Assembly (NCBI GenBank): GCA_965214485.1
Contig: CBDCBW010000016.1
Span: forward strand, 1-64,000
DNA: 64,000 bases
Source of the DNA: JANQRZ01 sp965214485
Lineage (GTDB): Bacteria; Bacteroidota; Rhodothermia; Rhodothermales; JANQRZ01
Direction: 5' to 3'
Part shown: positions 42,927-51,542 of the stretch, one piece after another
Numbering within the stretch: the stretch's first letter is position 1
Layout: every line of letters starts with the position of its first letter
Translations under genes and position numbers: made by a program
Notes under the pieces: generated by a model
Seen by the model: only the letters and a program-made list of their open reading frames with translations
The model's database searches: none
What the model was told of the DNA's origin: nothing

Positions 42927-43643
42927 CTAAAACTTGCCGAGGTCGCGGGTGACGACGGCGAGGGCCTGGTCGGTGGTCTGGAGCATCTTCTGCTGCGATT
43001 CGAAGAGGCGGAAGTGGGTGATCATGTCGGTCATCTCGGCCATCGGGTTGACGTTGCTCAGTTCGAGGACGCCCTGCCGCACGTCCGCCGCCTCGAGCGG
43101 CTCGGGCTCGGCGTCGGCGGTGAAGGTGGCCCCGTCGAGGCGCTCGAAGGCGGTGCCCTCGGCGAACTGCACGACGCGGAGCGCGCCGACCTCCTGCTCG
43201 CCGACGCGGACCGTGCCGTCGGCGGTGACGGCGATGGGGCCGCCCTCGGCGGGAAGCTGGAGCGGGCCGTCCACGCCCTCCACCGCGAAGCCGTCCTGCG
43301 TGACGAGGCTCCCGTCGGGCATCGGCATGAAGCGCCCGGCGCGGGTGTAGCGCGCCCGGCCCGCGTCGTCGGTGACGACGAAGAATCCGTCGCCGCCGAG
43401 CGCCACGTCGAGCGGGTTGCCGGTGGTCTCGAAGACGCCTCGCTGCGGGTCGTGCCACGCCGTGGCCGTCCGCCGGCTGACCGGGTTGCCCTCGTCGTCG
43501 ATGCGGCGGCTGAGGACGTCGGTGAACGTCCGGTCCCGCCGGAAGCCGACGGTGTTGGCGTTTGCGAGGTTGTTCGCGGTGCGTTCCTGCTGCCGGTTCA
43601 TCTCCGACATGGAGGCGGCAGCGTTGCGGAGGCGAAGAAGCAT
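42927..43643 (-). CDS. flgF: Flagellar basal-body rod protein FlgF
   Basis: A 238-residue rod protein related to FlgG: QERTANNLANANTVGFRRDR at the N-terminus, PLDVALGGDGFFVVTDDAGRARYTRAGRF in the middle and SNVNPMAEMTDMITHFRLFESQQKMLQTTDQAL at the end. The F/H-rich C-terminal helix and its position ahead of flgG support FlgF over FlgG. It is the first gene of the flagellar run in this window. Confidence 0.9.
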   Translation of the reverse strand: MLLRLRNAAASMSEMNRQQERTANNLANANTVGFRRDRTFTDVLSRRIDDEGNPVSRRTATAWHDPQRGVFETTGNPLDVALGGDGFFVVTDDAGRARYTRAGRFMPMPDGSLVTQDGFAVEGVDGPLQLPAEGGPIAVTADGTVRVGEQEVGALRVVQFAEGTAFERLDGATFTADAEPEPLEAADVRQGVLELSNVNPMAEMTDMITHFRLFESQQKMLQTTDQALAVVTRDLGKF

Positions 43644-44181
43644 GGGCGCTCGGGGTTGGCTGCGGCCATCCTTTCAAAGGCGCTGCCAAGCACCGGGGGC
43701 GGGGCCGAGCACGGGCCGGATGCCCTCCAGGAAGGTCGGTCTGAGCGCGCGCAGCGACCGCCGGAGGTCCCCCGAATCTCCCCGGTCTACGTGGAATCGC
43801 CTGTCCTGGAGCGATCCTTCGCTACGCCCGGGAGGACGAGATCGAGGAAACGGGCGGATCGTCAAGACAAAGGCTGAGCCACCGGAGGGGCACAATTTTC
43901 CCGTCGCCCGGCGGTACGACTTGCCGGCCTCGCAGCGGCGGGCCGCCTTCGGCAGCGGCGGCTGAGCACCGCGACGGGCGAGCCGAGCGAGATGCGAGCC
44001 GAGCGAGATGCGAGCCGAGCGAGATGCGAGCCGAGCGAGATGCGAACCGGTGGAGCTATTCCGTTGAGGAGTTGACTTGGCCACGCCCGGACGCCTACCT
44101 TCGGGACCGCTTCGGCGCGCCGGTCGCCTGCGCCGAAGCCGTGTTCCGACCCTCATACCGTTCCGACGACCACCGTTTCTT
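43644..44181. other. Non-coding divergent region between flgF and the LamG protein gene
   Basis: About 540 bases without a supported gene. It contains a 16-bp tandem repeat (43979-44042) and must hold the promoters of the flagellar run and of the LamG protein, but no convincing promoter motif was found. Open frames here are shadows of the repeat. Confidence 0.6.
43979..44042. repeat. 16-bp tandem repeat CGAGCCGAGCGAGATG, four perfect copies
   Basis: Units at 43979-43994, 43995-44010, 44011-44026 and 44027-44042, followed by a broken unit CGAACCG. It lies in the divergent region upstream of flgF and of the LamG protein gene. Confidence 0.95.
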
Positions 44182-45843
44182 TTGGACGCCATACGCCTCC
44201 TTGCTACACGCTGCCTGCTCCTCCTGCTGCTCCTCCCGGCGTCCGCTGCGTGGGCACAACTTGAGGCGGACAGGACCGTCCATGCACTCGATGCCGGGCA
44301 GCAGGTCAACGCCTTCTTCCACTGGACGGGGAGCGGCCCGGTCGAGGGCCTTCAGGTAGAGCTTCCGCCGGGGTGGGTGGTGGAGCGGGCCGAGGCGGTC
44401 TACGCCGGCTCGTCCGTCCCGGTGGCCGCCAGGGTGCAGCGTGCCGGAGCCCGCCGCGTACGCGCGCTCCTGGCCGAGCCGCTTCGGGGTGCTCAGAGCT
44501 TCGTCGTCCGCCTGCGGGCCGGGTCGCTGCTCGGCTACCACGCCGTCCAAGCCGCGCCCGTCGTGCAGGGGAAGGCGCAGCGGGGGGCGGCGGCGCGCTG
44601 GCAGGCCTACGTGAACGAGGCGCTGCCGACGGGCCGCAACCGCGCCTTCCGCGTGGGGGACGCGGCCCCGGTCGCGCTCCGGCGCGGCACCCTGCCGTCG
44701 CTCGACCCGCGCGAGCCGTATACGCTGGAGCTCTGGGTGCGCACGCTCGGCCTGAACGAGGTCGTGCTCTCGACGTGGGACGGGGACGAGGCGCGCCCCT
44801 ACCCGCTGGAGCTCCTCGTGGACGGGCACGGCCGGGTGGCGTTCTACCGAGGCCGCCCGGGCCGCCACGAGACGATGCGTTCGCCGTCTCCGGTGGCCGA
44901 CGGCAACTGGCACCACGTCGCCGTCGTGAACGACCCGCAGGCCGAGCGGGCGCGGCTGTTCGTCAACGGCCGGCTCGCGGACTCGCTGCGGAGCGGCGAC
45001 CCGGCGGGGATGCTCAACACGATGTCGCTGGCGCTCGGCGGGCGGCCCGTGCGCCCGGGGGCGGCCTCGGCCCGGCGCTTCAGCGGCACCCTCGACGAGC
45101 TCCGCGTGTGGCCGGCGGCCCGCGCCGCCGCCGACCTCCGGCGCACGATGCGCCTCCCGCTCGACGACCCGCCGGAGGGCGCGTTCCGGCTCGGCTTCGA
45201 GTCGCCCTTCCCGCCCGACGCGCTCGTCGAGGTCCCCGACGCCGTGCTCCGCATCCCCTCGAGCCTCTCGTTCACGTTCCCGGTCGAAGCCCTCGAAGCG
45301 TCGGTGCAGCAGGGCATCGTCACGCTGACGTGGGAGACGAAGGACCGCCGCGCCTCGGAGTTCCGCGTCGAGCGCTCCGGCGACGGGCAGCGCTTCGAGG
45401 CGGTGGGGACCGTCCGGGCGTCCGACGCCGTGGGCGAGAGCGCAAGCGGCGCGCTCCGCTTCGCCCACACCGACCTCCCGCCGGAGGGCCGCGTGCTCTA
45501 CTACCGCGTCCGGCAGCTCACGCCCGGGGAGCCCGAGCGCGTCTCGGGGGCCTTCAAGCTCGGCCTCGGCGGTGACGCCGCCGCGGCCCTCATCGTCGGC
45601 AACTCGCCCAACCCGTTCCGGGGCCGCACGACGATCACCTACGAGCTCGCGCGGCCCGAGCACGTGCGGCTCTCGGTGTGGGACGTGGCCGGGACGCGCG
45701 TCGCCACACTCGTCGACGAGGCCCTCCCGGCGGGCCGCCACGAGCACCGCTTCACGGCGGACGGCCTGCCGAGCGGGGTCTACTTCGTCCGGCTCGAGAC
45801 GCCGAGCGGGAGCGCCGCCCACAAGCTGACGCTGACGCGGTAG
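44182..45843 (+). CDS. Secreted LamG-domain protein with type IX sorting domain
   Basis: About 553 residues if it starts at TTG 44182, directly before a signal peptide (RLLATRCLLLLLLLPASAAWAQ); an in-frame TTG at 44077 would add a basic 35-residue extension. A LamG/concanavalin-like domain spans about residues 165-320 (YTLELWVRTLGLNEVVLSTWDGD, DGNWHHVAVVNDPQAERARLFVNG, GTLDELRVWPAAR). A FN3-like domain follows (GIVTLTWETKDRRASEFRVERS). The C-terminus NSPNPFRGRTTITYELARP, VWDVAGTRVATLVD, GLPSGVYFVRLE is a type A sorting domain. The role is probably surface binding or adhesion; no enzyme motif is present. Confidence 0.82.
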   Translation: MDAIRLLATRCLLLLLLLPASAAWAQLEADRTVHALDAGQQVNAFFHWTGSGPVEGLQVELPPGWVVERAEAVYAGSSVPVAARVQRAGARRVRALLAEPLRGAQSFVVRLRAGSLLGYHAVQAAPVVQGKAQRGAAARWQAYVNEALPTGRNRAFRVGDAAPVALRRGTLPSLDPREPYTLELWVRTLGLNEVVLSTWDGDEARPYPLELLVDGHGRVAFYRGRPGRHETMRSPSPVADGNWHHVAVVNDPQAERARLFVNGRLADSLRSGDPAGMLNTMSLALGGRPVRPGAASARRFSGTLDELRVWPAARAAADLRRTMRLPLDDPPEGAFRLGFESPFPPDALVEVPDAVLRIPSSLSFTFPVEALEASVQQGIVTLTWETKDRRASEFRVERSGDGQRFEAVGTVRASDAVGESASGALRFAHTDLPPEGRVLYYRVRQLTPGEPERVSGAFKLGLGGDAAAALIVGNSPNPFRGRTTITYELARPEHVRLSVWDVAGTRVATLVDEALPAGRHEHRFTADGLPSGVYFVRLETPSGSAAHKLTLTR

Positions 45844-45959
45844 CGCGACTCGGGGCGGTTTCGGGAGCGAAGGGTTCAGGGACGGGGGGCCGTAGCCCCG
45901 GCGCGTCCTATCTTCGGGCAGGCCGGAAACACCCCTCAAATCCCCACTCCAACACCGAC

Positions 45960-46664
45960 ATGACCCTCACCTTCTACGGGCACGCCGCCTTCCAAATCGA
46001 GACGGACGGACCGGGCGAGTCCCCGCCCGTGACGCTCCTCTTCGACCCGTTCATCACGGGCAACGCGCACGCCGAGGGCGTCGTCACGCCGGACGACCTC
46101 GACCCCGACGTGGTCCTGCTCACCCACGCCCACGGCGACCACTGGGGCGACACGCCGGATATCCTCAAGCGCACGAACGCGCTGCTCGTCGCCAACTACG
46201 AGATCGTGACGTACGCGGGCCGCGAGCACGGGCACGAGAACGTCCAACCGATGAACACCGGCGGCGCCGTGGACTTCGCGTGGGGCCGCGTGACGCAGAC
46301 CTACGCCCGGCACTCGTCCTCCTTCCCCGACGGGACCTACGGCGGCAACCCCAACGGCTACGTCCTGGAGATCGACGGCAAGACCGTCTACGTCGCCGGC
46401 GACACGTGCCGCTTCAACGGGATGGCCCGCATCGGCGACGCCTTCGACCTCGATCTCTGCCTCCTGCCCATCGGGGACGTGGTGACGATGGGGCCGGAGG
46501 AGGCCGTCCACTGCGTCGAGGTCTTAGAGCCGAAGCTTACGGTGCCGGTCCACTACGGGACGTTCCCGTTCCAGACCGGCACCCCGGAGGCGTTCGTGCG
46601 GGGGATGAGCGAGGCCGGGTTTGAGTCACATGTGCTGGAGCCGGGAGAAACGCTTACCTTGTAA
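45960..46664 (+). CDS. Metal-dependent hydrolase, metallo-beta-lactamase fold (UPF0173 family)
   Basis: A 234-residue cytosolic hydrolase. The zinc motif is THAHGDHWGD (His56, His58, Asp60, His61), with later ligands in YAGREHGHENV and YVAGDTCRF and a C-terminal VPVHYGTFP. This layout is typical of the UPF0173/YtkL group of metal-dependent hydrolases, whose substrates are mostly unknown. The ATG at 45960 gives a normal start at the first beta strand (MTLTFYGHAAFQI). Confidence 0.9.
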   Translation: MTLTFYGHAAFQIETDGPGESPPVTLLFDPFITGNAHAEGVVTPDDLDPDVVLLTHAHGDHWGDTPDILKRTNALLVANYEIVTYAGREHGHENVQPMNTGGAVDFAWGRVTQTYARHSSSFPDGTYGGNPNGYVLEIDGKTVYVAGDTCRFNGMARIGDAFDLDLCLLPIGDVVTMGPEEAVHCVEVLEPKLTVPVHYGTFPFQTGTPEAFVRGMSEAGFESHVLEPGETLTL

Positions 46665-46692
46665 GTGCGTAGACCCCGGACGAACCGCTCCC

Positions 46693-47673
46693 ATGCCCGC
46701 TCTCGAACATATCCGCACGCTCCGCTGCCGCTGGGCTTTCGCCGCCGCCCTGGGCGCGCTGCTGCCCAGCCTCGCGCTGGCGCAGCGCCCGTTCGACGTG
46801 CTCGACCCGTTCTACCAGGAGGAGTCGGCGCGGCGGGCGTTCTACGACGGGTTCGCGCTCTCGGGCGAGATCGGCTACCGCTCCTCCGGCCCCTTCCGGC
46901 AGGCCCCCGACGCCGACCGGCGCGGCCCGCTCGCGCTCTCGTTCCAGCTCGACTACGCCCTCGCCTCGCAGCTCGACCTGAGCGCGGTCTTCGACGTGAG
47001 CGGGGGGCTCGTCAGCGAACTCGGCGGCGGGCCGGTGCGGCTGAGCTGGATCGTCGTCAAGCCGTACTGGCACAACGAGGACACAGACTACGCCGTCCGG
47101 ATCGCCGTGGACCCGGTGAGCGAGGGCGGCCTGGGCTTCCGGCAGACCGACATCGCCTTCGTCTCGACCTCGAACCTCTCGCCGCGCGTCTCGTCGGACT
47201 TTGCGATCGGCCTGCGCAAGGCGCACGTCGGCTACGAGCGCCTGCAGGTCGACGACCCGGCCAGCCTCGAGGTCTCGGCGACGGCGACGGACCCGGAGCT
47301 CGTGCGGACGCGCGCCATCGGCAAGGAGGTCCACCTGATGTGGGGGCACCATCTGCACTTCGACCCCGCCGGGAGCAACTTCTTCCTGACCCTCCTCGCC
47401 GAGGCGATGGACTACGACCTCGTCGAGTCGCGCCCGTTCGAGGACGCGGAGACGGAGGCCGACGACGAGGGCGCGGAGACCGAGGAGCGCGGGCGCTACC
47501 GGGGCGGGGTCGGCTGGGTCCGCGCCGGGCTGGAGCTGAACCGGCCGGGCTACCAGTTCTCGCCGTTCGTCGGCGTCCCGATGGCGACGTGGATGGACGT
47601 GGAGGGCGAGACGAACACGTGGGGGCCGCGCTTCCAGAACCTCCGCTTCGGCCTCCGCCTGACCCTGCGGTGA
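46693..47673 (+). CDS. Exported outer-membrane-like protein of unknown function
   Basis: A 326-residue protein from the ATG at 46693 with a signal peptide (WAFAAALGALLPSLALAQ). The mature part alternates polar and hydrophobic residues in strand-like runs (PLALSFQLDYALASQLDLSAVF, PRFQNLRFGLRLTLR) and ends in Leu-Arg, as in an outer-membrane beta-barrel. One acidic loop (DAETEADDEGAETEERG) is unusual. I do not recognise a family. Its stop overlaps the GTG of the next gene. Confidence 0.75.
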   Translation: MPALEHIRTLRCRWAFAAALGALLPSLALAQRPFDVLDPFYQEESARRAFYDGFALSGEIGYRSSGPFRQAPDADRRGPLALSFQLDYALASQLDLSAVFDVSGGLVSELGGGPVRLSWIVVKPYWHNEDTDYAVRIAVDPVSEGGLGFRQTDIAFVSTSNLSPRVSSDFAIGLRKAHVGYERLQVDDPASLEVSATATDPELVRTRAIGKEVHLMWGHHLHFDPAGSNFFLTLLAEAMDYDLVESRPFEDAETEADDEGAETEERGRYRGGVGWVRAGLELNRPGYQFSPFVGVPMATWMDVEGETNTWGPRFQNLRFGLRLTLR

Positions 47674-48167
47674 CGCTCGGCATCGTCTCCGACACGCACG
47701 GCTGGCTGCACCCGGCGCTGCCGGGCGTGCTCGCGGGCGTCGATCTCATCCTCCACGCGGGCGACGTGGGCACGCCGGAGATTCTCGACGCGCTCGAAGC
47801 CGTCGCCCCCACCCGGGCCGTCTACGGCAACATCGACGGGCGACCGGTCCGGCACCGCGCGCCGGAGCACCAGCGGCTCCGCATCGACGGGCAGCGCATC
47901 TGGATGACGCACATCGGCGGGCGGCCCGGGCGCTGGGGGAAGGGCGTGGGGGACCGGCTGCGCGAGGAGCGGCCCGACGTGTTCATCTGCGGCCACAGCC
48001 ACATCCTGCGCATCGAGCGGGTGCCGTCGCTCGGGCGAATGCTCTACCTCAACCCCGGCGCGGCGGGGCGGCAGGGGTTCCACACGGTCAAGACCTGCGT
48101 CCGCCTCCGCATCGAGGGCGGCGCGGCGCGCCAAGCCGAGGTGGTGCATCTGGACGAGGGGACGTAG
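47670..48167 (+). CDS. Metallophosphoesterase, YfcE/MJ0936 type
   Basis: A 165-residue protein starting at GTG 47670, which overlaps the upstream stop (GTGA). The metal ligands are ordered as in YfcE phosphodiesterases: SDTHGW, HAGDVGTPE, YGNIDG, and CGHSH. Such enzymes act on phosphodiesters with two divalent metals. Physiological substrate unknown. Confidence 0.9.
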   Translation: MTLGIVSDTHGWLHPALPGVLAGVDLILHAGDVGTPEILDALEAVAPTRAVYGNIDGRPVRHRAPEHQRLRIDGQRIWMTHIGGRPGRWGKGVGDRLREERPDVFICGHSHILRIERVPSLGRMLYLNPGAAGRQGFHTVKTCVRLRIEGGAARQAEVVHLDEGT

Positions 48168-48194
48168 CTTCCGGGCTCGCCCACGCCGCCGCCC

Positions 48195-49919
48195 ATGCCC
48201 GATGCCGTGCCCATGCCCGATGCCGCCACGTCCGAGGCCCAGACGCAAAAGTTCGACCTCCGCGCGCTCCTCGAAACGAGCCGCCTGCTCAGCTCGTCGC
48301 TCGAGATCGACTTCGTGCTGGGCAACCTGCTCCTGACGGCGATGAGCAAGCTGTTCGTCACGCGCGGCGTCGTCCTGCTCGACGATCCGCTGGCGGGGGC
48401 GTTCCGGATCGAGGCCGTCAAGGGGCTGCCCGCGCTCAAGCGCGACGCGCTCCTCGAGCTCGGCGTGGTCCCGGAGGGCGTGCAGCAGGGCGAGGCCGTG
48501 CCGCCGCTGCTCCGCGAGCGCGGCGTGGTGCTCCTGCTCCCGGTTACCTACCACGACCGAGCCATCGGCCTCGTCGGCCTCGGGCCCAAAGCCACGGGCG
48601 AGGCCTTCACCGCCGACGAGATCGCCTTCGTCGACTCGCTCGTCCACATGTCCGCCACGGCGATCCACAACGCCCGGATGGTCGAGGAGCTGCAGGAGGC
48701 CAACCGCGACCTCGGCCAGAAAGTCCAGCAGCTCGACACGCTCTTCGACCTCTCGCAGGCCTTCAGCCGGACGCTCGGCGTCGAGCGCTCCGTCCGCCAG
48801 CTCTCGCTCGCGCTCATGGGGCAGCTCATGGTCCGCCGCTACGTCTTCCTGCTGCGCGACGCGACCGGGCACCTCGACCCCGTCGCCGCGCGCAACGCCG
48901 AGCCGCTCGGCGAGGACACCCTGGCGCGGCTCGGCGACCTCCGGCGGCTCCTCCTGCTCGACGACGCGCCGCCGGAGTGGGGCGACCTCGGCGGCTTCGC
49001 CCTCGCGCTCCCGCTGCGGATGCAGGACGAGACGCGCGGCGTGCTCCTGCTCGGCCCCCGCCAAACCGGCGCGCCGTACCAGGCCGACGAGGTCGAGTTC
49101 CTGACCTCGCTCGGGGCGCTCGCGCTGACCTCGATCGAGAACGCGCGTGGGGTGGCGGCGCGGATCGAGAAGGAGCGCTTGGAAGAGGAGATGCGGCTCG
49201 CGCGGGGCATCCAGGAGCGCCTGCTCCCCCAGAAGCTTCCCGCCTTCGAAAGCATTGGTCTCGCGGGCCTCGCGCTCCCGAGCCGCTTCGTCGCCGGCGA
49301 CTACTACGACCTGATTCCGCTCGACGACGACCGCCTCCTCGTGGCGATTGCCGACGTGTCGGGGAAGGGGATGCCCGCGTCCCTCCTGATGGCGAATCTG
49401 CAGGCGTGCCTCCACGTGCTGCGCGACAGCCTCGCCGCCGAGACGCTCGACCTCGCCGACGCCACCGCTCGGGTCAACAACGTCATCCACCGCAATACCG
49501 GACTGACGGTTTTCATCACCTTCTTCTGGGGCATCTTCGACCGGCGCGACGGGCAGTTCCGCTACGTCAACGCCGGGCACAACCCGCCCTTCCTCCTTCG
49601 GGCCGACGGGTCGGTGGAGCGCCTGGAGGAGGGCGGGGTGCTCCTCGGCGCGTTCCCCGACATGCCCTACGCCGACGGCGCGGCAGCCATCGACCCCGGC
49701 GACGCGCTCGTCCTCTTCACCGACGGCGTCACCGAAGCCTGGAGCGCGACCGACCACGACGACGAGTACGGCGAAGACCGGCTCCTCGCCCAGATTCAAG
49801 CCCACACCGCCGAGTCGGCGCAGGCGCTCCTCGACGCCGTCCGCGCCGACGTGCGGCGCTTCACCGGCGGCGGCACCCTCGACGACGACCTCACGCTCGT
49901 CGTGCTCAAGCGGACGTAG
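48195..49919 (+). CDS. GAF-domain serine phosphatase, SpoIIE/RsbU (PP2C) type
   Basis: A 574-residue cytosolic signalling protein with two GAF-like sensor domains (about 25-165 and 195-315), a short coiled coil (EKERLEEEMRLARGIQERLLPQ) and a C-terminal SpoIIE/PP2C phosphatase domain (about 350-573). Metal-binding acidic residues are in VAGDYYDL, ADVSGKGMPASLLMA and VLFTDGVTEAW, and the domain ends GGGTLDDDLTLVVLKRT. Such phosphatases act on anti-anti-sigma factors; no partner is adjacent. Its final 60-80 bases occur again, in decayed form, in spacers of the RiPP-precursor array that follows on the other strand. Confidence 0.92.
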   Translation: MPDAVPMPDAATSEAQTQKFDLRALLETSRLLSSSLEIDFVLGNLLLTAMSKLFVTRGVVLLDDPLAGAFRIEAVKGLPALKRDALLELGVVPEGVQQGEAVPPLLRERGVVLLLPVTYHDRAIGLVGLGPKATGEAFTADEIAFVDSLVHMSATAIHNARMVEELQEANRDLGQKVQQLDTLFDLSQAFSRTLGVERSVRQLSLALMGQLMVRRYVFLLRDATGHLDPVAARNAEPLGEDTLARLGDLRRLLLLDDAPPEWGDLGGFALALPLRMQDETRGVLLLGPRQTGAPYQADEVEFLTSLGALALTSIENARGVAARIEKERLEEEMRLARGIQERLLPQKLPAFESIGLAGLALPSRFVAGDYYDLIPLDDDRLLVAIADVSGKGMPASLLMANLQACLHVLRDSLAAETLDLADATARVNNVIHRNTGLTVFITFFWGIFDRRDGQFRYVNAGHNPPFLLRADGSVERLEEGGVLLGAFPDMPYADGAAAIDPGDALVLFTDGVTEAWSATDHDDEYGEDRLLAQIQAHTAESAQALLDAVRADVRRFTGGGTLDDDLTLVVLKRT

Positions 49920-49928
49920 CCGGTTCCC

Positions 49929-50135
49929 TTACGGAGGCCACGTGCCGTTTTCGAAGGCTACTTCGCAGGGACTCGGCACGATCGCCGAGCACTGGTTGAT
50001 CGAGTTCATCCCCGCATCGATTATGTTGCCGTCGAGGTCGAACGAAGCGTCCCCGGTAAAGGGGTCACCGAGCGTCGCGGTGATGTCGTTCACGTCGCCG
50101 TAATCGGTGAGGACGGGCGCAGCGTATGGTTTCAT
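49929..50135 (-). CDS. Lasso-leader-type RiPP precursor 1
   Basis: A 68-residue peptide convergent with the phosphatase gene, 9 bases from its stop. The leader MKPYAAPVLTDYGDVNDIT fits YxxPxLxxxGxxxxxT exactly (Tyr4, Pro7, Leu9, Gly13, Thr19), the pattern bound by the RRE protein of lasso pathways. The remainder carries PFTGD, DLDGN, NSINQC and a second Cys (SPCEV). A strong ribosome site (AGAGGG) lies 7 bases upstream, and a promoter lies at 50167-50197. The C-terminus is acidic then aromatic (ENGTWPP). Lasso maturation is not shown; see the findings. Confidence 0.8.
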   Translation of the reverse strand: MKPYAAPVLTDYGDVNDITATLGDPFTGDASFDLDGNIIDAGMNSINQCSAIVPSPCEVAFENGTWPP

Positions 50136-50166
50136 TCTACTACCCTCTGTGGATGCGTGGTCTGCT

Positions 50167-50197
50167 GAAATCTAACCCTGCGGATCGGAAGGCGCAA
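50167..50197 (-). promoter_or_regulatory. Promoter of RiPP precursor 1
   Basis: Minus strand: TTG (50197-50195), 20 bases, TAGATTTC (50174-50167), close to the Bacteroidota TTG-N19/20-TAnnTTTG form. The region aligns with the upstream region of precursor 2, including the ribosome site. Confidence 0.5.
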
Positions 50198-50225
50198 CAG
50201 AGCGGACCTGCTTCGCCCCACCGCC

Positions 50226-50249
50226 CTCAGACGGACGTAGCCGACTCCC
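50226..50249 (+). pseudogene. Remnant of the phosphatase 3' end, copy 1
   Basis: CTCAGACGGACGTAGCCG then ACTCCCTCACGG matches the phosphatase end CTCAAGCGGACGTAGCCG then GTTCCCTTACGG (49905-49934), which covers its last codons, stop and the following bases. It lies directly beyond the stop of precursor 2, the same relative place as the real phosphatase end has to precursor 1. Confidence 0.75.
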
Positions 50250-50453
50250 TCACGGCGGGTACGGATTTTCGCCAGGGCCTAGCTCGCAGGCGTTCCCGAC
50301 CGCTGGACACTGGCCGACCGAGTTCATCCCCGTCTCGATGATATTGCCGTCCACGTCGTAGGAGGCGTCCCCCGTGAAGGGGGCACCGAGGGTGGCGGTG
50401 ACTTGGGCCACGTCGCCGTAGTCGGTGAGGATGGGCCTAGCGTATGGTTTCAT
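50250..50453 (-). CDS. Lasso-leader-type RiPP precursor 2
   Basis: A 67-residue paralogue: leader MKPYARPILTDYGDVAQVT, then ATLGAPFTGD, DVDGN, NSVGQC and a second Cys (NACEL), ending ENPYPP. It shares its upstream region with precursor 1, with ribosome site GGAGGG 7 bases before the ATG. In this copy the Asp of GDPFTGD is replaced by Ala. Confidence 0.8.
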   Translation of the reverse strand: MKPYARPILTDYGDVAQVTATLGAPFTGDASYDVDGNIIETGMNSVGQCPAVGNACELGPGENPYPP

Positions 50454-50484
50454 ACGACTACCCTCCGTAGTTATGTGATCTGCT

Positions 50485-50514
50485 GGAATATAACCCTGGA
50501 AGTCGGAAGCGCAA
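50485..50514 (-). promoter_or_regulatory. Promoter of RiPP precursor 2
   Basis: Minus strand: TTG (50514-50512), 19 bases, TATATTCC (50492-50485). It aligns with the precursor 1 promoter along about 80 bases. Confidence 0.5.
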
Positions 50515-50593
50515 CCGGGCGAATCCGCTTCGCCCCCTCGCTCTCCACCCTAACGCTCTCCGCCCTCAAGAGGGTGCAGCGCAGTTCCCACGG

Positions 50594-50638
50594 CTATGCG
50601 CCGGCTAGCTCGCGGGGGTACCCTACGACCGCCGGCAC
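50594..50638 (-). pseudogene. Broken sixth RiPP precursor (C-terminal remnant)
   Basis: Read on the minus strand this gives PAVVGYPRELAGA and a TAG stop, matching PAIEGYPCELAS of precursor 3, with the conserved Cys changed to Arg. The nucleotides align closely with 50723-50758. It runs straight into a phosphatase-tail remnant, so two duplicated pieces are fused here. Confidence 0.7.
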
Positions 50639-50681
50639 ACTCGACGGCGACCTCACACGCACCGTTTTGAAACGAGCTTAG
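50631..50681 (+). pseudogene. Remnant of the phosphatase 3' end, copy 2
   Basis: In frame it reads AGTLDGDLTRTVLKRA and a TAG stop, against GGTLDDDLTLVVLKRT of the intact gene. The preceding phosphatase domain is missing. It lies between precursors 2 and 3. Confidence 0.8.
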
Positions 50682-50698
50682 CTGGGTTACGACTTGGG

Positions 50699-50902
50699 TT
50701 ACGGCTCCCAGGGAAACTCGCTCGCCAGCTCGCAGGGGTACCCTTCGATGGCCGGGCACTGGGCAACCGAGTTCATTCCCTGCTCGACAATGTTGCCGTC
50801 AAGGTCGAGCGCGACGTCACCCGTGAAAGGGTCGCCGAGGGTGGCGGTGACTTGGGTCACGTCGCCGTAGACAGTGAGCTTCGGTGTAGTGTAAGGCTTC
50901 AT
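50699..50902 (-). CDS. Lasso-leader-type RiPP precursor 3
   Basis: A 67-residue paralogue from the ATG at 50902; a TTG four codons upstream is less likely because all paralogues start at MKPY or the like. Leader MKPYTTPKLTVYGDVTQVT, then ATLGDPFTGD, DLDGN, NSVAQC and second Cys (YPCEL), with an aromatic tail (EFPWEP). Confidence 0.8.
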   Translation of the reverse strand: MKPYTTPKLTVYGDVTQVTATLGDPFTGDVALDLDGNIVEQGMNSVAQCPAIEGYPCELASEFPWEP

Positions 50903-50986
50903 AGGGACAACCAAGGTGAGTAGGTCGGACAGGTAGCCGGCGGAAAGGGTGGCCTTAGAGCGGCTGCCGCGTCGGCCTGATGCAAC

Positions 50987-51018
50987 GCGGGCTTCGAGAA
51001 GCGCATCCCGAAGCCCGC
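50987..51018. other. Perfect 10-bp hairpin in the precursor 3-4 spacer
   Basis: GCGGGCTTCG and CGAAGCCCGC flank a 12-base loop. It lies downstream of precursor 4 on the minus strand but has no T-run, so it may be an RNA stability or partial termination element. Confidence 0.5.
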
Positions 51019-51067
51019 GAAGTTGATGGAGTCCGGCAGCATGTGCCGGTCATGCTAGAGCGGGCCT

Positions 51068-51259
51068 CTAGGGCTGCTCCGGCAGCATGCACGTTTCCTG
51101 ATTGACGGTCGGGCACTGGTCGACCGAGTTGATACCCGTCTCGATCACGTTGCCGTCGATGTCGAACGAGGTGTCTCCCGTGAAGGGGTCGCCCAGCGTG
51201 GCCGTGATCTCTGCCACGTCACCGTAGGCGGTGAGTTGGGGGGTCGTATAGGTTTTCAT
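51068..51259 (-). CDS. Lasso-leader-type RiPP precursor 4
   Basis: A 63-residue paralogue, the shortest: leader MKTYTTPQLTAYGDVAEIT, then ATLGDPFTGD, DIDGN, NSVDQC and second Cys (ETCML), ending PEQP. The ATG follows AGGGAAACTTTTT. Its spacer towards precursor 3 shows no phosphatase remnant. Confidence 0.8.
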   Translation of the reverse strand: MKTYTTPQLTAYGDVAEITATLGDPFTGDTSFDIDGNVIETGINSVDQCPTVNQETCMLPEQP

Positions 51260-51542
51260 AAAAAGTTTCCCTAGCTAGGAGTGAATGGAGTTACGCGTTG
51301 TGGGGCTTGTGACCCTCTTTCTAAGGATAACATAAACAGGATACAGGCGGCTGCACTGGGGGCTTGTTCGGAGTGCACCACTAAGCGCATGTCCTCTTGG
51401 GGGTTTCCCCTAGGAGGTCCTCTGCTGTGGCGGGGGCCTCCCGGGGATCGGGAGCGCGAAGCGGGGGCGTGCGGCGGGAGATCGGGAAGCTGGACGAGCG
51501 GCTGTTCGGGGTGGACGAGAAGTTCGTGGAGGGCTCGCTTGC

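Noticed and set aside
43866..43881. Sigma54-like site TGGCTCAGCCTTTGTC upstream of flgF
   Set aside because: It has the GG/TTG spacing but mismatches key bases (A to T and GC to GT), and a single weak match in GC-rich DNA is expected by chance.
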